64,000 nt of DNA from Trypanosoma brucei gambiense DAL972 (taxonomy: Eukaryota; Euglenozoa; Kinetoplastea; Trypanosomatida; Trypanosomatidae), in contig NC_026741.1 in the NCBI RefSeq assembly GCF_000210295.1, positions 1,798,001-1,862,000 on the forward strand. The letters are read 5' to 3'. This document shows, piece by piece, positions 9,990 to 20,600 of the stretch (positions are counted from its first letter, which is position 1; every line of letters starts with the position of its first letter). A program made the translations under genes and the position numbers. The notes under the pieces are model-generated. The model did not search any database. It was not told the origin of the DNA and was given only the letters and a program-made list of their open reading frames with translations.

Positions 9990-11354
9990 ATGCCCATTTC
10001 GCAAGTGTTCATCCTTTCTCCTCGTGGTGAGAGAATTGTCTTTAAGGACTACAAACGAGATGCCCCTTCCAACACCGATGAGACTTTCTTTCGCACTTAC
10101 AAATTCTGGGATGGAACCCACAGGAGGCTCATTCGGCACTCAGCGCCTGAGGGCGACTGCCCTCCATTCTTCACGGAAAAGGGTGTACACTTTTGCTTCG
10201 TCAAGCGTAACGAACTTCTTTTTGTTTGCACATCGCTGACAAACACGTCGCCGAGTCTGACGCTGGACATGCTCCTTCGCATTTTGGAGGTCATCAGGGA
10301 CTACTTGGGTTCCATCTCAGAAAAAGCAGTGCGACAAAACTTCACGTTAGTGTACGAGTTGTTGGATGAAGTGCTTGACCTCGGCATACCTCAGGAACTG
10401 AGCACGAAACGGCTGCGGCCGTATATTTTTAACGACATCGTTCCTGTAATGCGGGATAACTTCATATCCATGGATTACCTTGTCGATAGCTTAGGCATCG
10501 GGGATATTTTGGAACAGACACGGTGCAGTGATGCAACAGAAACGTCCGTTATGAAGGCATCTGCGGAGCAGAGAAACGAGATTTATGTGGATTTAATTGA
10601 GCGCCTTCATGCCGTATTTGACGCTGCTGGACAGGTGGTGGTGGTAGGTGTTGATGGCTCAATCGTCATGAAAAGTTTTCTTGTGGGTACCCCAGTTCTT
10701 AACCTGTTCTTGAGCGGTGGATTTGGCGTTAGGGGGTATGAGCTTTCTTCTTCCTTACTTGATTACGTCAACTTCCACGACGAGGCTGACTACAACAAAT
10801 TCGAGTCTGAGCGACTGCTCTCAATCCACCCACCGGAGGGAGAGTTCACGCTCATGAGTTATCACTGTAGTATTTCAGCGACCACGATGCCGCTCCATCT
10901 CGCACATTCGCTGGTCGAGTTGTCAGAGCATCAGTTAGAACTGGAATTGCGCGTGCGGGCGGCTATTCCCGCCGGCCGTTACGCCATAAACGTCACCGTC
11001 ACTGTTCCTACACCACCGTTCTGTACCGCTGCGGCAGCGGAGCTTAAGGCGGACGTCTCAGGACAAGCATTTGAGCACAGGAAAGAAGAGTGTTGTGCCG
11101 TGTGGAGCATTGAGAAGCTCTTGGGGACGGCCGAAGAGGTCTGCAGCATTCGTCTCAGTACGGGTACAGCGGTGAAACCGGGTGTTCACCGCAAATTAGG
11201 CCCCATCTCGGTGGAGTTTGAGGTCCCGCAGTACAGTCTGACAGGTCTCAGCGTCAAGGCACTGGATATCACAGAGCGTAGCGATGCTTACAACCCGTCA
11301 CGTTGGATTAGAAACATTGTGTTAGCTGATTCCTACGTATTCCGAACACATTGA
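9990..11354 (+). CDS. AP-4-type adaptor complex medium (mu) subunit
   Basis: This 454-residue protein is a clathrin-adaptor medium chain. The N-terminal longin-like domain (about 1-140) begins MPISQVFILSPRGERIVFKD and contains FTLVYELLDEVLDLGIPQ, the hallmark of mu subunits. The C-terminal mu-homology domain (about 190-454), which binds tyrosine-based sorting signals, contains NEIYVDLIERLHAVFDAAGQ and ends with a strand carrying the terminal RNIVLADSYVFRTH. The start resembles AP-4 mu (ISQ-FILS-G-IVFKDY) more than AP-1 (AVF-LD-KG) or AP-3, so I assign AP-4, which sorts cargo at the trans-Golgi. T. brucei is known to lack AP-2 but to have AP-1, AP-3 and AP-4. The length is normal for the family. 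Confidence 0.85.
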   Translation: MPISQVFILSPRGERIVFKDYKRDAPSNTDETFFRTYKFWDGTHRRLIRHSAPEGDCPPFFTEKGVHFCFVKRNELLFVCTSLTNTSPSLTLDMLLRILEVIRDYLGSISEKAVRQNFTLVYELLDEVLDLGIPQELSTKRLRPYIFNDIVPVMRDNFISMDYLVDSLGIGDILEQTRCSDATETSVMKASAEQRNEIYVDLIERLHAVFDAAGQVVVVGVDGSIVMKSFLVGTPVLNLFLSGGFGVRGYELSSSLLDYVNFHDEADYNKFESERLLSIHPPEGEFTLMSYHCSISATTMPLHLAHSLVELSEHQLELELRVRAAIPAGRYAINVTVTVPTPPFCTAAAAELKADVSGQAFEHRKEECCAVWSIEKLLGTAEEVCSIRLSTGTAVKPGVHRKLGPISVEFEVPQYSLTGLSVKALDITERSDAYNPSRWIRNIVLADSYVFRTH

Positions 11355-11614
11355 AGTGTTTTGTCACTTTTATGGAGTTCTGCACGTCGCAGTGAACGCC
11401 GCGATTGGCAGCAAGCTTGTTGAGATTGCTGCTGTCACCACTGTTTCCTGTGGTTTTCGAGCTTTTATCGTCTCATACTGCTTTATTTGAAATGTATATA
11501 CGCATATTAGTGTCACCGTCTTATGGCATCCTTTGCTTCCCATTTTAGTTGTTTCCTCCCCCCTCGTCCAATAAACGAAATAGGTCTCCAACTCAGTTGT
11601 CTGGATCGAATACG

Positions 11615-14600
11615 ATGAAGGGCTCGACTTCCAACTCAGCTCTGTGGGTTACCGCCGACCAGCGCTCGTCCGAGCGGTTAGAAGAGAAAGACGTAGACTA
11701 TAGTAAGGAGCCGCTTTTCTTCGACATCCCTCCCATACAGCAGGCGGACGCGGCGGTAAGGCCGGTAAAGTCCACAAGAGGAATTCCATGGAGGCGGATT
11801 AGGGAGTCGGGTGTGATTGCCCCAGACCTGGACCTTAAACCGCCGTCACCCATAAGAGTCGTGATTGATATCAGAGATAAAAGGGAGAGGAAGGGAAGTA
11901 AGGACGATGGGGTTTTTGCAGCACTTCCACCACGTAGTGGCTCCTTCTCCGTGAAAAGCTCACGTGACGTGCCAGGTCCACCGAAAACGGTGGAGGAGTT
12001 GTTAGGTGCCCAATGGGGTCCGCAGTGCACAGGGCGGGCATCTTCTGACAGCGAAACAGGATATGTCAGCCCAAGCCTCGTTGAGGTCGCTACCACTGCG
12101 GTGACCACCGCCGCCGGCAACAAACATGTCAACCCGCGCTTTACTGGAGACGCCTTAATTCTGAGGTCACCTCGGCAGACACGGGCGGTGCTACTTCGGC
12201 GGGAGTTCAACGCCAGAACTGCTAGAGAAAAGGTTTTGAATGCATTTGCGCAATCGACGCCTCGCTCTTTGCCTACTAGCAAACGTCCATCCATAGACCT
12301 TAGCGAAGAATATAACGCTGTGGCCAGGAGAAGGGGCGCCTGGGTAGGGGTAAAGGGCTTTCCAGCCGCTGCAGCTACGTGGGTAGGCTCAGCGTCGTGC
12401 CTGGGGTGGCCGACGGGTCTGCCTCCCCGTGGTAAATCATCCGCGTCCCCACGAACCATGAAAAGTGCAACGTCCCTTCCCTTTGACCCACACTCTGTCA
12501 TCGAAAGAAATAGAGAGTGTGATAACAAGAGGAAGGTGCAGGGCAGCTCCCCGTACTTATCAGCTGTACCATCCCCTGCTCTTCGTGGCAACTGCTCGTC
12601 GAAAAAGAACACCGGCACCGCCACCAATGAGCATGTTGGCGGTCCGGCGCCACGCATTGCCAGTTGCAGTATTGCTTCATTTGATGATCATTTTTCAAGC
12701 ACAAGCCCGAGAAAAGGGACGGTGAACAACGAAAACACAGGGAAGAGCCTCACTGATTGGCCAATGACGTCGGTGGCACGGCGGACCAATGTTCCATACG
12801 AACTTACCTCGTCTGTCGATAGCATTGATACGGAAGAATTCGATTATGAAAAGTGCCTGCTGCAAAAAAACGACCACTATGCAACTCAGTCCCACGGCCA
12901 CCCTGGAAAAAACCGTTGCAAACATTCCTTAGGACACGACAACGACTCCTGTCAGCTTAATATTGTTGAAGTCTCTGATGTCACTGAAGTTGATGGGCCA
13001 ACGAAGGCGGGTCAAGCAGGTCACTGCAGACATAAAATGAATCTGTCCACGGGTTCGTGTGTGCCTTTTTTTCGGGAACTGCTAGACGGGCGTGGGAAAC
13101 TGCAGGATGACACCTCCAGTATTGCATTCGAGACACTGTTAGAACCAAATGCCATTGTTGGAGCTACTCTTTCTGGTTTACAAACAGCCCGGAGGGCGGA
13201 ACCGCAAACCACTAATGAGAAGCTGCGCGATGACACCTCCAGTATTGCATTCGAGACACTGTTAGAACCAAATGCCATTGTTGGAGCTACTCCTTCTGGT
13301 TTACAAACAGCCCGGAGGGCGGAACCGCAAACCACTAATGAGAAGCTGCGCGATGACACCTCCAGTATTGCATTCGAGACACTGTTAGAACCAAATGCCA
13401 TTGTTGGAGCTACTCCTTCTGGTTTACAAACAGCCCGGAGGGCGGAACCGCAAACCACTAATGAGAAGCTGCGCGATGACACCTCCAGTATTGCATTCGA
13501 GACACTGTTAGAACCAAATGCCATTGTTGGAGCTACTCCTTCTGGTTTACAAACAGCCCGGAGGGCGGAACCGCAAACCACTAATGAGAAGCTGCGCGAT
13601 GACACCTCCAGTATTGCATTCGAGACACTGTTAGAACCAAATGCCATTGTTGGAGCTACTCCTTCTGGTTTACAAACAGCCCGGAGGGCGGAACCGCAAA
13701 CCACTAATGAGAGGCTGCGCGATGACACCTCCAGTATTGCATTCGAGGCACTGTTAGAACCAAATGCCATTGTTGGAGCTACTCCTTCTGGTTTACAAAC
13801 AGCCCGGAGGGCGGAACCGCAAACCACTAATGAGAGGCTGCGCGATGACACCTCCAGTATTGCATTCGAGACACTGTTAGAACCAAATGCCATTGTTGGA
13901 GCTACTCCTTCTGGTTTACAAACAGCCCGGAGGGCGGAACCGCAAACCACTAATGAGAAGCTGCGCGATGACACCTCCAGTATTGCATTCGAGACACTGT
14001 TAGAACCAAATGCCATTGTTGGAGCTACTCCTTCTGGTTTACAAACAGCCCGGAGGGCGGAACCGCAAACCACTAATGAGAAGCTGCGCGATGACACCTC
14101 CAGTATTGCATTCGAGACGCTGTTAGAACCAAATGCCATTGTTGGAGCTACTCTTTCTGGTTTACAAACAGCGCGGATTATAACTGCTGATATTTCTGAA
14201 GATAGGTGCTCGTGGGTCAACTCCACTGTTTCTCTGGAGTCGCTATCGGACGCTGGCTTGGGAACGAACAACATCGTAGGGGACTTTATGACGTCCGATG
14301 TTATTGTGGACTCTTTGGGGGAGAGCCCGCAAGGAAATAGTGGTGTCAGAGATGAGGTACAGAGTGAATCGCGTGATACCTTTACTGGTGAATCAAGTCT
14401 AACACCGCGCAGTCTGAAAAGCTGCTTTGATAACGGAGAGACTGATTCGCTGCCGCCCATTTTACGCTCCGGAGCACGCTCGGTGATTGTGCCAAACTCT
14501 TCTCGCGTGAGTTTTTCTGGAGCAGGCACTAGGAAAACATTATCCGAGGTCAGGCGTCCATCATCGGATAATGGGGACGGTTGCGTCATCTCCACTCGTT

Positions 14601-15244
14601 CCTCCTCCCCTCGGCTGTGGACTCCATCGAAGATACGAATTAGGGGAGAGGATATACTGGTTCCGAGGCATCATCGCACAGAAAACAAGGGGGTTAGAGT
14701 CGACTCCCCGGCGGGTCGTTCCGTTTTGTCAACATACGCTACGCTCCGCAATAGAAATTATCTGGGGCTTATGCGACGGTACTTTCTCACCTGGAAAGGG
14801 TTGGCAAAGCATTGTACGACACGAACTGCATCCACTATAGGACAATCACCCACTACCTGTGGAAGTTGTGTGGATGACTCGTCATGTGGCTTTGTTCCCA
14901 CCACCGCCGTGGTAGCTTCACTTGCCGCAGCCGCAGCCGCAGCCGCCCCCACCTCCTCCAGAGCACATGGCGTCAACAACCCACACAGTGATCCCTCTAA
15001 GATACGTAATCTCACTGCGAGGAGCCTTAAGTTGCTTTTAGGTGACAACTATCACTCGGCAGATTACGTCTACAATCATTTGCGTAGGAAGCGACTTGGG
15101 CAACCAAGGTCCCACTATAGAATGGTGCCACCGGATGAAGATGATTATGTGTCATCGGGCAGCCGCCACAGGAGCATATGTTCAGCAGAAACAAGCTTTT
15201 CGTACCCGTCTGACGATGTGACCACGCCGATATCGATGACGTGA
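11615..15244 (+). CDS. large repeat protein with nine 41-residue repeats
   Basis: This 1209-residue protein of unknown function is mostly low-complexity, Ser/Thr/Arg-rich and probably disordered. Residues 498-853 are nine nearly identical 41-residue repeats (123 bp each) containing DDTSSIAFETLLEPNAIVGA. Near the C terminus, LGLMRRYFLTWKGLAKH around Trp1060 resembles one SFI1-type motif (aromatic/leucine pattern before Trp), as found in centrin-binding proteins; the next two genes carry the same kind of motif. An alanine run (about 1103-1114) follows. The open frame extends upstream to a TTG at 11549, but the first ATG is 11615, after a pyrimidine tract and AG at 11547-11548. A cytoskeletal (basal body or flagellum) role is a guess based only on the Trp motif. 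Confidence 0.75.
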   Translation: MKGSTSNSALWVTADQRSSERLEEKDVDYSKEPLFFDIPPIQQADAAVRPVKSTRGIPWRRIRESGVIAPDLDLKPPSPIRVVIDIRDKRERKGSKDDGVFAALPPRSGSFSVKSSRDVPGPPKTVEELLGAQWGPQCTGRASSDSETGYVSPSLVEVATTAVTTAAGNKHVNPRFTGDALILRSPRQTRAVLLRREFNARTAREKVLNAFAQSTPRSLPTSKRPSIDLSEEYNAVARRRGAWVGVKGFPAAAATWVGSASCLGWPTGLPPRGKSSASPRTMKSATSLPFDPHSVIERNRECDNKRKVQGSSPYLSAVPSPALRGNCSSKKNTGTATNEHVGGPAPRIASCSIASFDDHFSSTSPRKGTVNNENTGKSLTDWPMTSVARRTNVPYELTSSVDSIDTEEFDYEKCLLQKNDHYATQSHGHPGKNRCKHSLGHDNDSCQLNIVEVSDVTEVDGPTKAGQAGHCRHKMNLSTGSCVPFFRELLDGRGKLQDDTSSIAFETLLEPNAIVGATLSGLQTARRAEPQTTNEKLRDDTSSIAFETLLEPNAIVGATPSGLQTARRAEPQTTNEKLRDDTSSIAFETLLEPNAIVGATPSGLQTARRAEPQTTNEKLRDDTSSIAFETLLEPNAIVGATPSGLQTARRAEPQTTNEKLRDDTSSIAFETLLEPNAIVGATPSGLQTARRAEPQTTNERLRDDTSSIAFEALLEPNAIVGATPSGLQTARRAEPQTTNERLRDDTSSIAFETLLEPNAIVGATPSGLQTARRAEPQTTNEKLRDDTSSIAFETLLEPNAIVGATPSGLQTARRAEPQTTNEKLRDDTSSIAFETLLEPNAIVGATLSGLQTARIITADISEDRCSWVNSTVSLESLSDAGLGTNNIVGDFMTSDVIVDSLGESPQGNSGVRDEVQSESRDTFTGESSLTPRSLKSCFDNGETDSLPPILRSGARSVIVPNSSRVSFSGAGTRKTLSEVRRPSSDNGDGCVISTRSSSPRLWTPSKIRIRGEDILVPRHHRTENKGVRVDSPAGRSVLSTYATLRNRNYLGLMRRYFLTWKGLAKHCTTRTASTIGQSPTTCGSCVDDSSCGFVPTTAVVASLAAAAAAAAPTSSRAHGVNNPHSDPSKIRNLTARSLKLLLGDNYHSADYVYNHLRRKRLGQPRSHYRMVPPDEDDYVSSGSRHRSICSAETSFSYPSDDVTTPISMT
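13106..14175 (+). repeat. nine tandem copies of a 123-bp coding repeat
   Basis: Copies begin at 13106, 13229, 13352, 13475, 13598, 13721, 13844, 13967 and 14090, a fixed 123-bp period. The last ends after about 86 bp. Copies differ by very few bases: the first and last encode GATLSG where the seven inner ones encode GATPSG, copies 6 and 7 begin with Arg instead of Lys, and copy 6 has FEALL. The period is a multiple of three, so copy-number change keeps the frame. Confidence 0.97.
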
Positions 15245-15829
15245 TGTGAGTTGACAGTGATGTTGGGGCGGGTATATGGAACGGAGAGTTTATCCGGTCC
15301 TAATTATTTATAATGTATACTGTGCGACTCTGTTTCCACCGGAAGAGTTATTGTGAGTGTCAGTTGGATGCGCCGCGGTACAGGACCTAGTCAAGGCCGT
15401 ATGTGCGTCAGCTTGCTCATTCTTTCACGTGGCGAAAAAAATTGGTGGAAAAAAATTGCTCCTGATAGATGGTTTAGAAATGCCATTTTCCCTTTGTTGT
15501 TTTCTCACTGTTGCTTTGATTCCTACTTCACGCCTACCTTCATATTCATTTTGTGTACACCGCATTTGTCCTTCGATTTTGGGGTTTGTTGCTTTCCCTA
15601 TCCTTTGTAGCATTCTGTCTGTTTCCTATCTCTTGTTGGGGCCGGTGGAAGACGCGAAGCATAGAAATCGAGCCAAACATCGTCCACCCGCCCACCCACA
15701 TAAGCGCATAGAGATACAGGTGGCGTGTGCTAAAGGATAGATCAACTGCACTGAACGTGTGACAGCGTGCCATAACTCTCCCTCCCCTCCCCCCCTCCCC
15801 AGGTAGATATCTCCGTGGGATAGGAAAAC
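15245..15829. other. intergenic region with pyrimidine tracts
   Basis: About 585 bases without a convincing gene. Pyrimidine-rich stretches occur at 15485-15545 and 15778-15802; the latter (CCCTCCCC-rich) is followed by AG at 15802-15803, about 28 bases before the next start. Confidence 0.45.
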
Positions 15830-16780
15830 ATGTGGGAAGCCGCTTGCTTGGATGGGTCTCTCAACGGCGTTCAACAGGAGACACTACGGTTCGAAGAAGA
15901 CAGCGGTCTACATGAGCGTGATTCTCCGACCATTTGGAGCAAGAACAGCTTAAGATACCACGACACGACACAGCCATACGTGAGGGACGGAGAAGAGAAG
16001 CAACGGCAACACACCAATGTGCATTCTATTGTCCTTTCCGACTTGGACAACAGCGGCGGAGATGCTCCGCAGATGCAGCTAAATGAACATAGCGTAAACA
16101 CTTCTAGGGTGTTGTTCACCTCGAGGGCAGATTTCACGTCGTTCTGTTCCGTGGAAGAGAAAAATCCAGAGAATGCAGAAGTGGCTACGAGGCGCGCGCT
16201 CACAATTCACAACAATGCCCGCCAAATTCTTCAGGCTTACCGCGCTTTGAAGTTCACCATTGAGCAACAGGTGTACAGGCGCTACTTTTTGAAGTGGCTG
16301 CAAATCCACTGGTCGAGAGGCCCAGTTGGTGGACCCATACAGACATCAGCAGCACTACTCTTGTGCTCCACGCCGCAGGTGGTGAAGAGACAATTGGAAG
16401 ATGGTATGGAAGGTCTCCTGTGGGACACGGCATCTAAATCAACGCCGTTGTCAGTTCCCAGTAGTATTAAATACGGATTGAGCAGCACAGGGCACAGTGG
16501 ATCAAACAGGCGACAGGAGCTGCAGAGCGACGGCCAACCATACGAAAGCACGCCACGCAACTCGCCATGGAGTGCGACAAAGGAACCTTCATGTAAGCTT
16601 GCCTATGGCGAGAAGCACAACACGCCATCTACGTCAGCCACTCCGTCCAATAAGGACTCTTCCCTTTACTCGTGCAACGTGTCATCCATCCACCCGGACA
16701 GAGGAACACCCCAACGCGAAGAATTCCCGTGCCTTCGCCTCCCGGCGCTAGGTACGCCGCGGTCGCAGAGTGTGAACTGA
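15830..16780 (+). CDS. unknown 316-residue protein with one SFI1-like motif
   Basis: I do not recognise the family. The N-terminal 120 residues are polar and charged. A helical segment at about 125-162 reads ALTIHNNARQILQAYRALKF and then YRRYFLKWLQIHW, with Trp156 at the position of the Trp in SFI1-like centrin-binding repeats. It closely resembles the RRYFLTWKGLAKH motif of the preceding gene. The C-terminal half (about 175-316) is Ser/Thr/Pro-rich with several STP and TPR-like dipeptides that could be phosphorylated. The two adjacent genes may be distant relatives or may work in one structure, but this rests on a single motif. The ATG at 15830 is the first in frame. Confidence 0.65.
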   Translation: MWEAACLDGSLNGVQQETLRFEEDSGLHERDSPTIWSKNSLRYHDTTQPYVRDGEEKQRQHTNVHSIVLSDLDNSGGDAPQMQLNEHSVNTSRVLFTSRADFTSFCSVEEKNPENAEVATRRALTIHNNARQILQAYRALKFTIEQQVYRRYFLKWLQIHWSRGPVGGPIQTSAALLLCSTPQVVKRQLEDGMEGLLWDTASKSTPLSVPSSIKYGLSSTGHSGSNRRQELQSDGQPYESTPRNSPWSATKEPSCKLAYGEKHNTPSTSATPSNKDSSLYSCNVSSIHPDRGTPQREEFPCLRLPALGTPRSQSVN

Positions 16781-17640
16781 CTATAAAGAAACTCGGCACA
16801 CTCTCGTACACAATAGATGGTAAATGAAAACACCATTCTGGTCTTCATAGACGGTTAGAAGCTCGCTTTTGCAAAGATACCATTGACTGACGCTAGTAAC
16901 GGTAAACACTGATGCCGTACTGGGTTCCGTGCGTAGATCGTAATTGAATATGTTAATCGGCTAGGACATAGATCCAAACCAACAGTGTCTTCTGATGGGT
17001 TCCTCGCTCGTTCTCTTTCCCTCACCTTATCTCCTTATATTGCCTTTAGGTTTACAGTAGGTTGCTCATATGTTCCCGCACATAGTTAGAGTTATTTGAA
17101 ATTTCGACCATTTCATTACAGTGGCGACTGATAGTGGGAATGGCGTTACCGTTGGTGAAGCCACCGGAGATGCGGTAATAAAACTCAGGAGCCTGTATTT
17201 CTGCTTTTTTTGCGGAGATGTATCATCACATTCCAGCCGATGTGTATGATTCTGCTGTAGCGGGGCCTGTGGTTGGTACCTTCGTTGTGATAAGATGGCT
17301 GATGGCGGATTTTTTTTTTTTCTTCGGGCTGTGGTGTCGCCACCCTACGGTGTGTAATAAGATCAAATAGAATGACGCTATAGATTTGTAGAACGTTGGT
17401 TGCGGAACTTTCGGCCCTTCATTTACCCTTGGTTGCCGCAGGCGGGAGGCAAAGGGAATCTTCGCGTTCACAGACTTCATTCGCTTACCCGCGTAGCCGA
17501 CGTCATCAGCTCTCACATCCTTTAATAACAGACTTCAGCACATCGTTCTCTTCGTTGCTCCCCCTCCTCTACCGTGCTTTTGCTCCCATTTTTTTTTTTG
17601 AAAAAAAAAACTCGTGGTGTAACAATTGAAAGCAAGTGCA
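16781..17640. other. intergenic region with trans-splice signal
   Basis: About 860 bases with no gene seen. A pyrimidine-rich tract at 17541-17599 is followed by AG at 17631-17632, just before the ATG at 17641. Confidence 0.55.
17545..17632 (+). promoter_or_regulatory. predicted spliced-leader acceptor deciding a start
   Basis: A long pyrimidine tract ends in a ten-base T run, then an A run, and the first AG after it is at 17631-17632. Trans-splicing here removes the upstream TTG codon that opens the frame at 17626 and leaves ATG 17641 as the first start. Confidence 0.55.
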
Positions 17641-20600
17641 ATGGAAGAGTTGGTGGACGTACTCAAGCGGGCACAGTCCGCTGTGCTCCATGCGCAGTAC
17701 GACTTGATCCAACTCCGCCACCTGCAGGACGAGGGCAAAGAGGCTATCAAAACCTCAGCAGACTATGTGAATAACGATGCGTTGCTGCATCAACTGAGGG
17801 CGCAGAGTAAACAAGAAGATGCAGTGCAGCATCTAGAAAGGGGCGTGCGGCTGATGCGAAACCTACTAAAGGACCCAATACAACAAAAACCGAACAACAA
17901 CGCGGTGCCGCAGGAGGCACCTCAACAACAACAACAAACGGAAAGGAGCGAGCAGGAGTTGAAAATAAATGCGGTGAAGCAGGCAATGCAGCGCTACATC
18001 GAGGGCCAGCGCAACCTCAAACAACAGTGGGAGTGGGAATTACATGCCAAACTCACAGCTAAGGACGACTGCATCGACGAAGTGCGCCACAACGCAGCAG
18101 ATTTAGTGAGACGGGTAACGGAGCGGCGGGTGCTTGCGCGCGCACTGCATAAGTGGCGTAGGCGCACGGCAAGTCTGGTCGCTGGTTGCGAAAGAAACAT
18201 TGTAGCGCAGGAGCTAGGAAGAATGAGGACGACACTTGCCAAGAGCTTTGCAGCAGCTCGGGCTGTAGTTGTTTTGCGGCAGCGCTGTTTCCACCGATGG
18301 CACTTGCAGATGATGCGCTCGTTGATGCGAAAGGAACAGCAAAAGCATGAGGAGCTGAGTATGAAGCTACAACACGCGGAAGAGGAGCTGCAACGGCAAC
18401 ACGATGTACTCATAGAAGCTTTAGATGCCAAAAGACCTGACGCGGGACTGAAGCTGCAACGACAGCAGCATGAGGAAATATTGCGGCTTAGGTCAGTGGT
18501 AGACGGGATGGTGCGTGAGTTCAAGGAGCGGACCGACACTTACATTCGGCAGCAGGAGGAACTATCGCAGTACTATGAGGAGCGCCAGGCGATGCTCATG
18601 GAGGAAGTAGTCATCGCTGAAGTACGTCGACAACAGCAGGATGAAGTGTTGCGGTGTAGGGTATTGGAAACTTCGAAGCATAAGCAGTGGACCGAGGCGC
18701 TTTGTGGTCTTGTTGCTGATTGTGTCAAGGAGAAAGCACTTGCACTGTATAACGAGGCGCTGGCAGCGAACAACGATTCGAATCAGTATTGTAACGAATT
18801 GGAAGCCCTGTTGTTGCAGCAGCGGCACGAGGTGATAGAGTCGCTGAAAGCTCGCGTTCAAGAACTTGAGCGCCGCTGCGCGGAGGCGGGGGAACTCTTA
18901 GATGGGTGCAATAATGAGTTGCATGAGCGAAACATCGTCATTCGTAGCCTGAAGGAGACCTTCTCACAACGGTTACTTCGTGTCACTACCACGCAACGTA
19001 TGCATGGCTACTGGGTCCTGTGGCAGAGACATGCGGAGGTTCGTCGCCAAAATAGGCGGCTACACGATGAAAGAATAGTGGCCCAGCAGCAGCGGCTAGT
19101 AGTAATGGAGGAGATGGACCGACGGTGTATTATTCAGTTGGAAGATTCGGCTCTGAAGTTGGTCGGGTCGTGGAGGAGCTGCTCGCAAGCGGAGGTGTTG
19201 TTGGAGGAGACGCTTGCTGAGCTTTCGGAGACGAGTACGCTTTGCGCTTCACTTCAAGAGGAAGTGGGGCAGCTTAGGTCGTACAACGCTGAGTTACTAG
19301 ATACACAAAATGCTCAAGTGTCGGCCTGGTTTGCTTCAAAACTAGAGTGCTTGCTCGAAGCAGAGCATGCACGGCGCATGGAGCTACGCTACAGCGAGCT
19401 GCGTACTCGCAAGGCTCTTGATAGAATGACAGCGGATCACAGCACCGCGGTGATGAGACAGAAATGTGCTGCAATGCAGGTCCAGCTCGACAACTCGCTG
19501 AAGCAGCTTCATCATGTTGGTGCTCTCGTTGCTGAGTATTGTGCGCGGAGTGCATTCAATTGTTGGTTGTTGAGCACTGAGCGGAGGCGGCACAAGCGAG
19601 TGGCAGACAAAACGAGGTCGTGTATCACTATTGGCTCCGTGAGGAGCCTGGACGAGTCGACGCAGCACACCATTAGTGCACCAAGCAAGGAATCAGGCTC
19701 ACTTCAGATGCAACCACACCATTCGGGGTGGGACAACGCGAGTGAAGTATTACTGCAGCGAGGGCAAGGTGTGGATCAGCAAAGTAACGTCACAAACATG
19801 GAGCGCTTGCGGTATAGTACCACCAGTGGGGTCAGCTCGTCTCCCACGGAAACGTGTGTGCGGGTGGGGGACGTAGAGCAATTGATGGGGGTGTGTCACC
19901 CGCCATGGACACCCTTAGTTGCTGTCAGTGGGGATCCCCCTAAAAGTCCCGGTGGTGTACAGTTGAACAGTGTCATACATTTCATTTTAGCTGAACGGGA
20001 CACGGTTATAGAGTACACTCACAACGTCGCGAGTGCGGTGTGGAGCGCCGCTGCGGATGCTATTGTTGCACAGCAGTGTGCGCACAAAGCGATAGTGGAG
20101 GAACTACAGCAGTACCAGTCTTTTCTGGAAAAGCGCATAGCCGTTTCTGGAGCCGCAGATGCAGAGGCGCCTTACCAGCAGCAGGAGGCAGCTGATCGCA
20201 TCAAGTTCTTGCAGGAGCAGTGGGAGAAGTCGGAATCAAACACCAACAACTTGAGACTGCAGCTGGAGCAGCTGCAGGCACAACAGGAAAAGGAAAGGGC
20301 AACTCAGAAGCGAATAGAATCTCAACTTGCGTCAGTAAGAGAAAGTAGGGACCGCTACGAGAAGGAGGTGGAGGTGTTGCAGCGGCGTGTAGGGGAGCAG
20401 TGGGAGCATAATGAGCTTGTTAAAGAGAAACTTTTGGCCTCCCAGCAAGACATCAAATCACTTCAGGCCAAAATAGAGGAAGAGAAGAACCGGTATGAGG
20501 AGGATGTTGGTGCATTGCGGAGACGGATAGACGAATACAAGGTCCAGGATGAGAAGGCACACCAAAAGCTGCTCGATGCACAAAAACAAATAGAGTCGCT

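Noticed and set aside
11549..11614. start at TTG for the repeat protein
   Set aside because: Not an ATG; it falls in the pyrimidine tract region immediately after the acceptor-like AG.
13021..14595. 524-codon minus-strand open frame across the repeats
   Set aside because: It is the antisense shadow of the 123-bp repeats. A unit divisible by three with no stop in one antisense frame yields a long frame automatically, and the + frame extends far beyond the repeats on both sides.
17626..17640. start at TTG for the coiled-coil protein
   Set aside because: Not an ATG and lies before the predicted acceptor AG.
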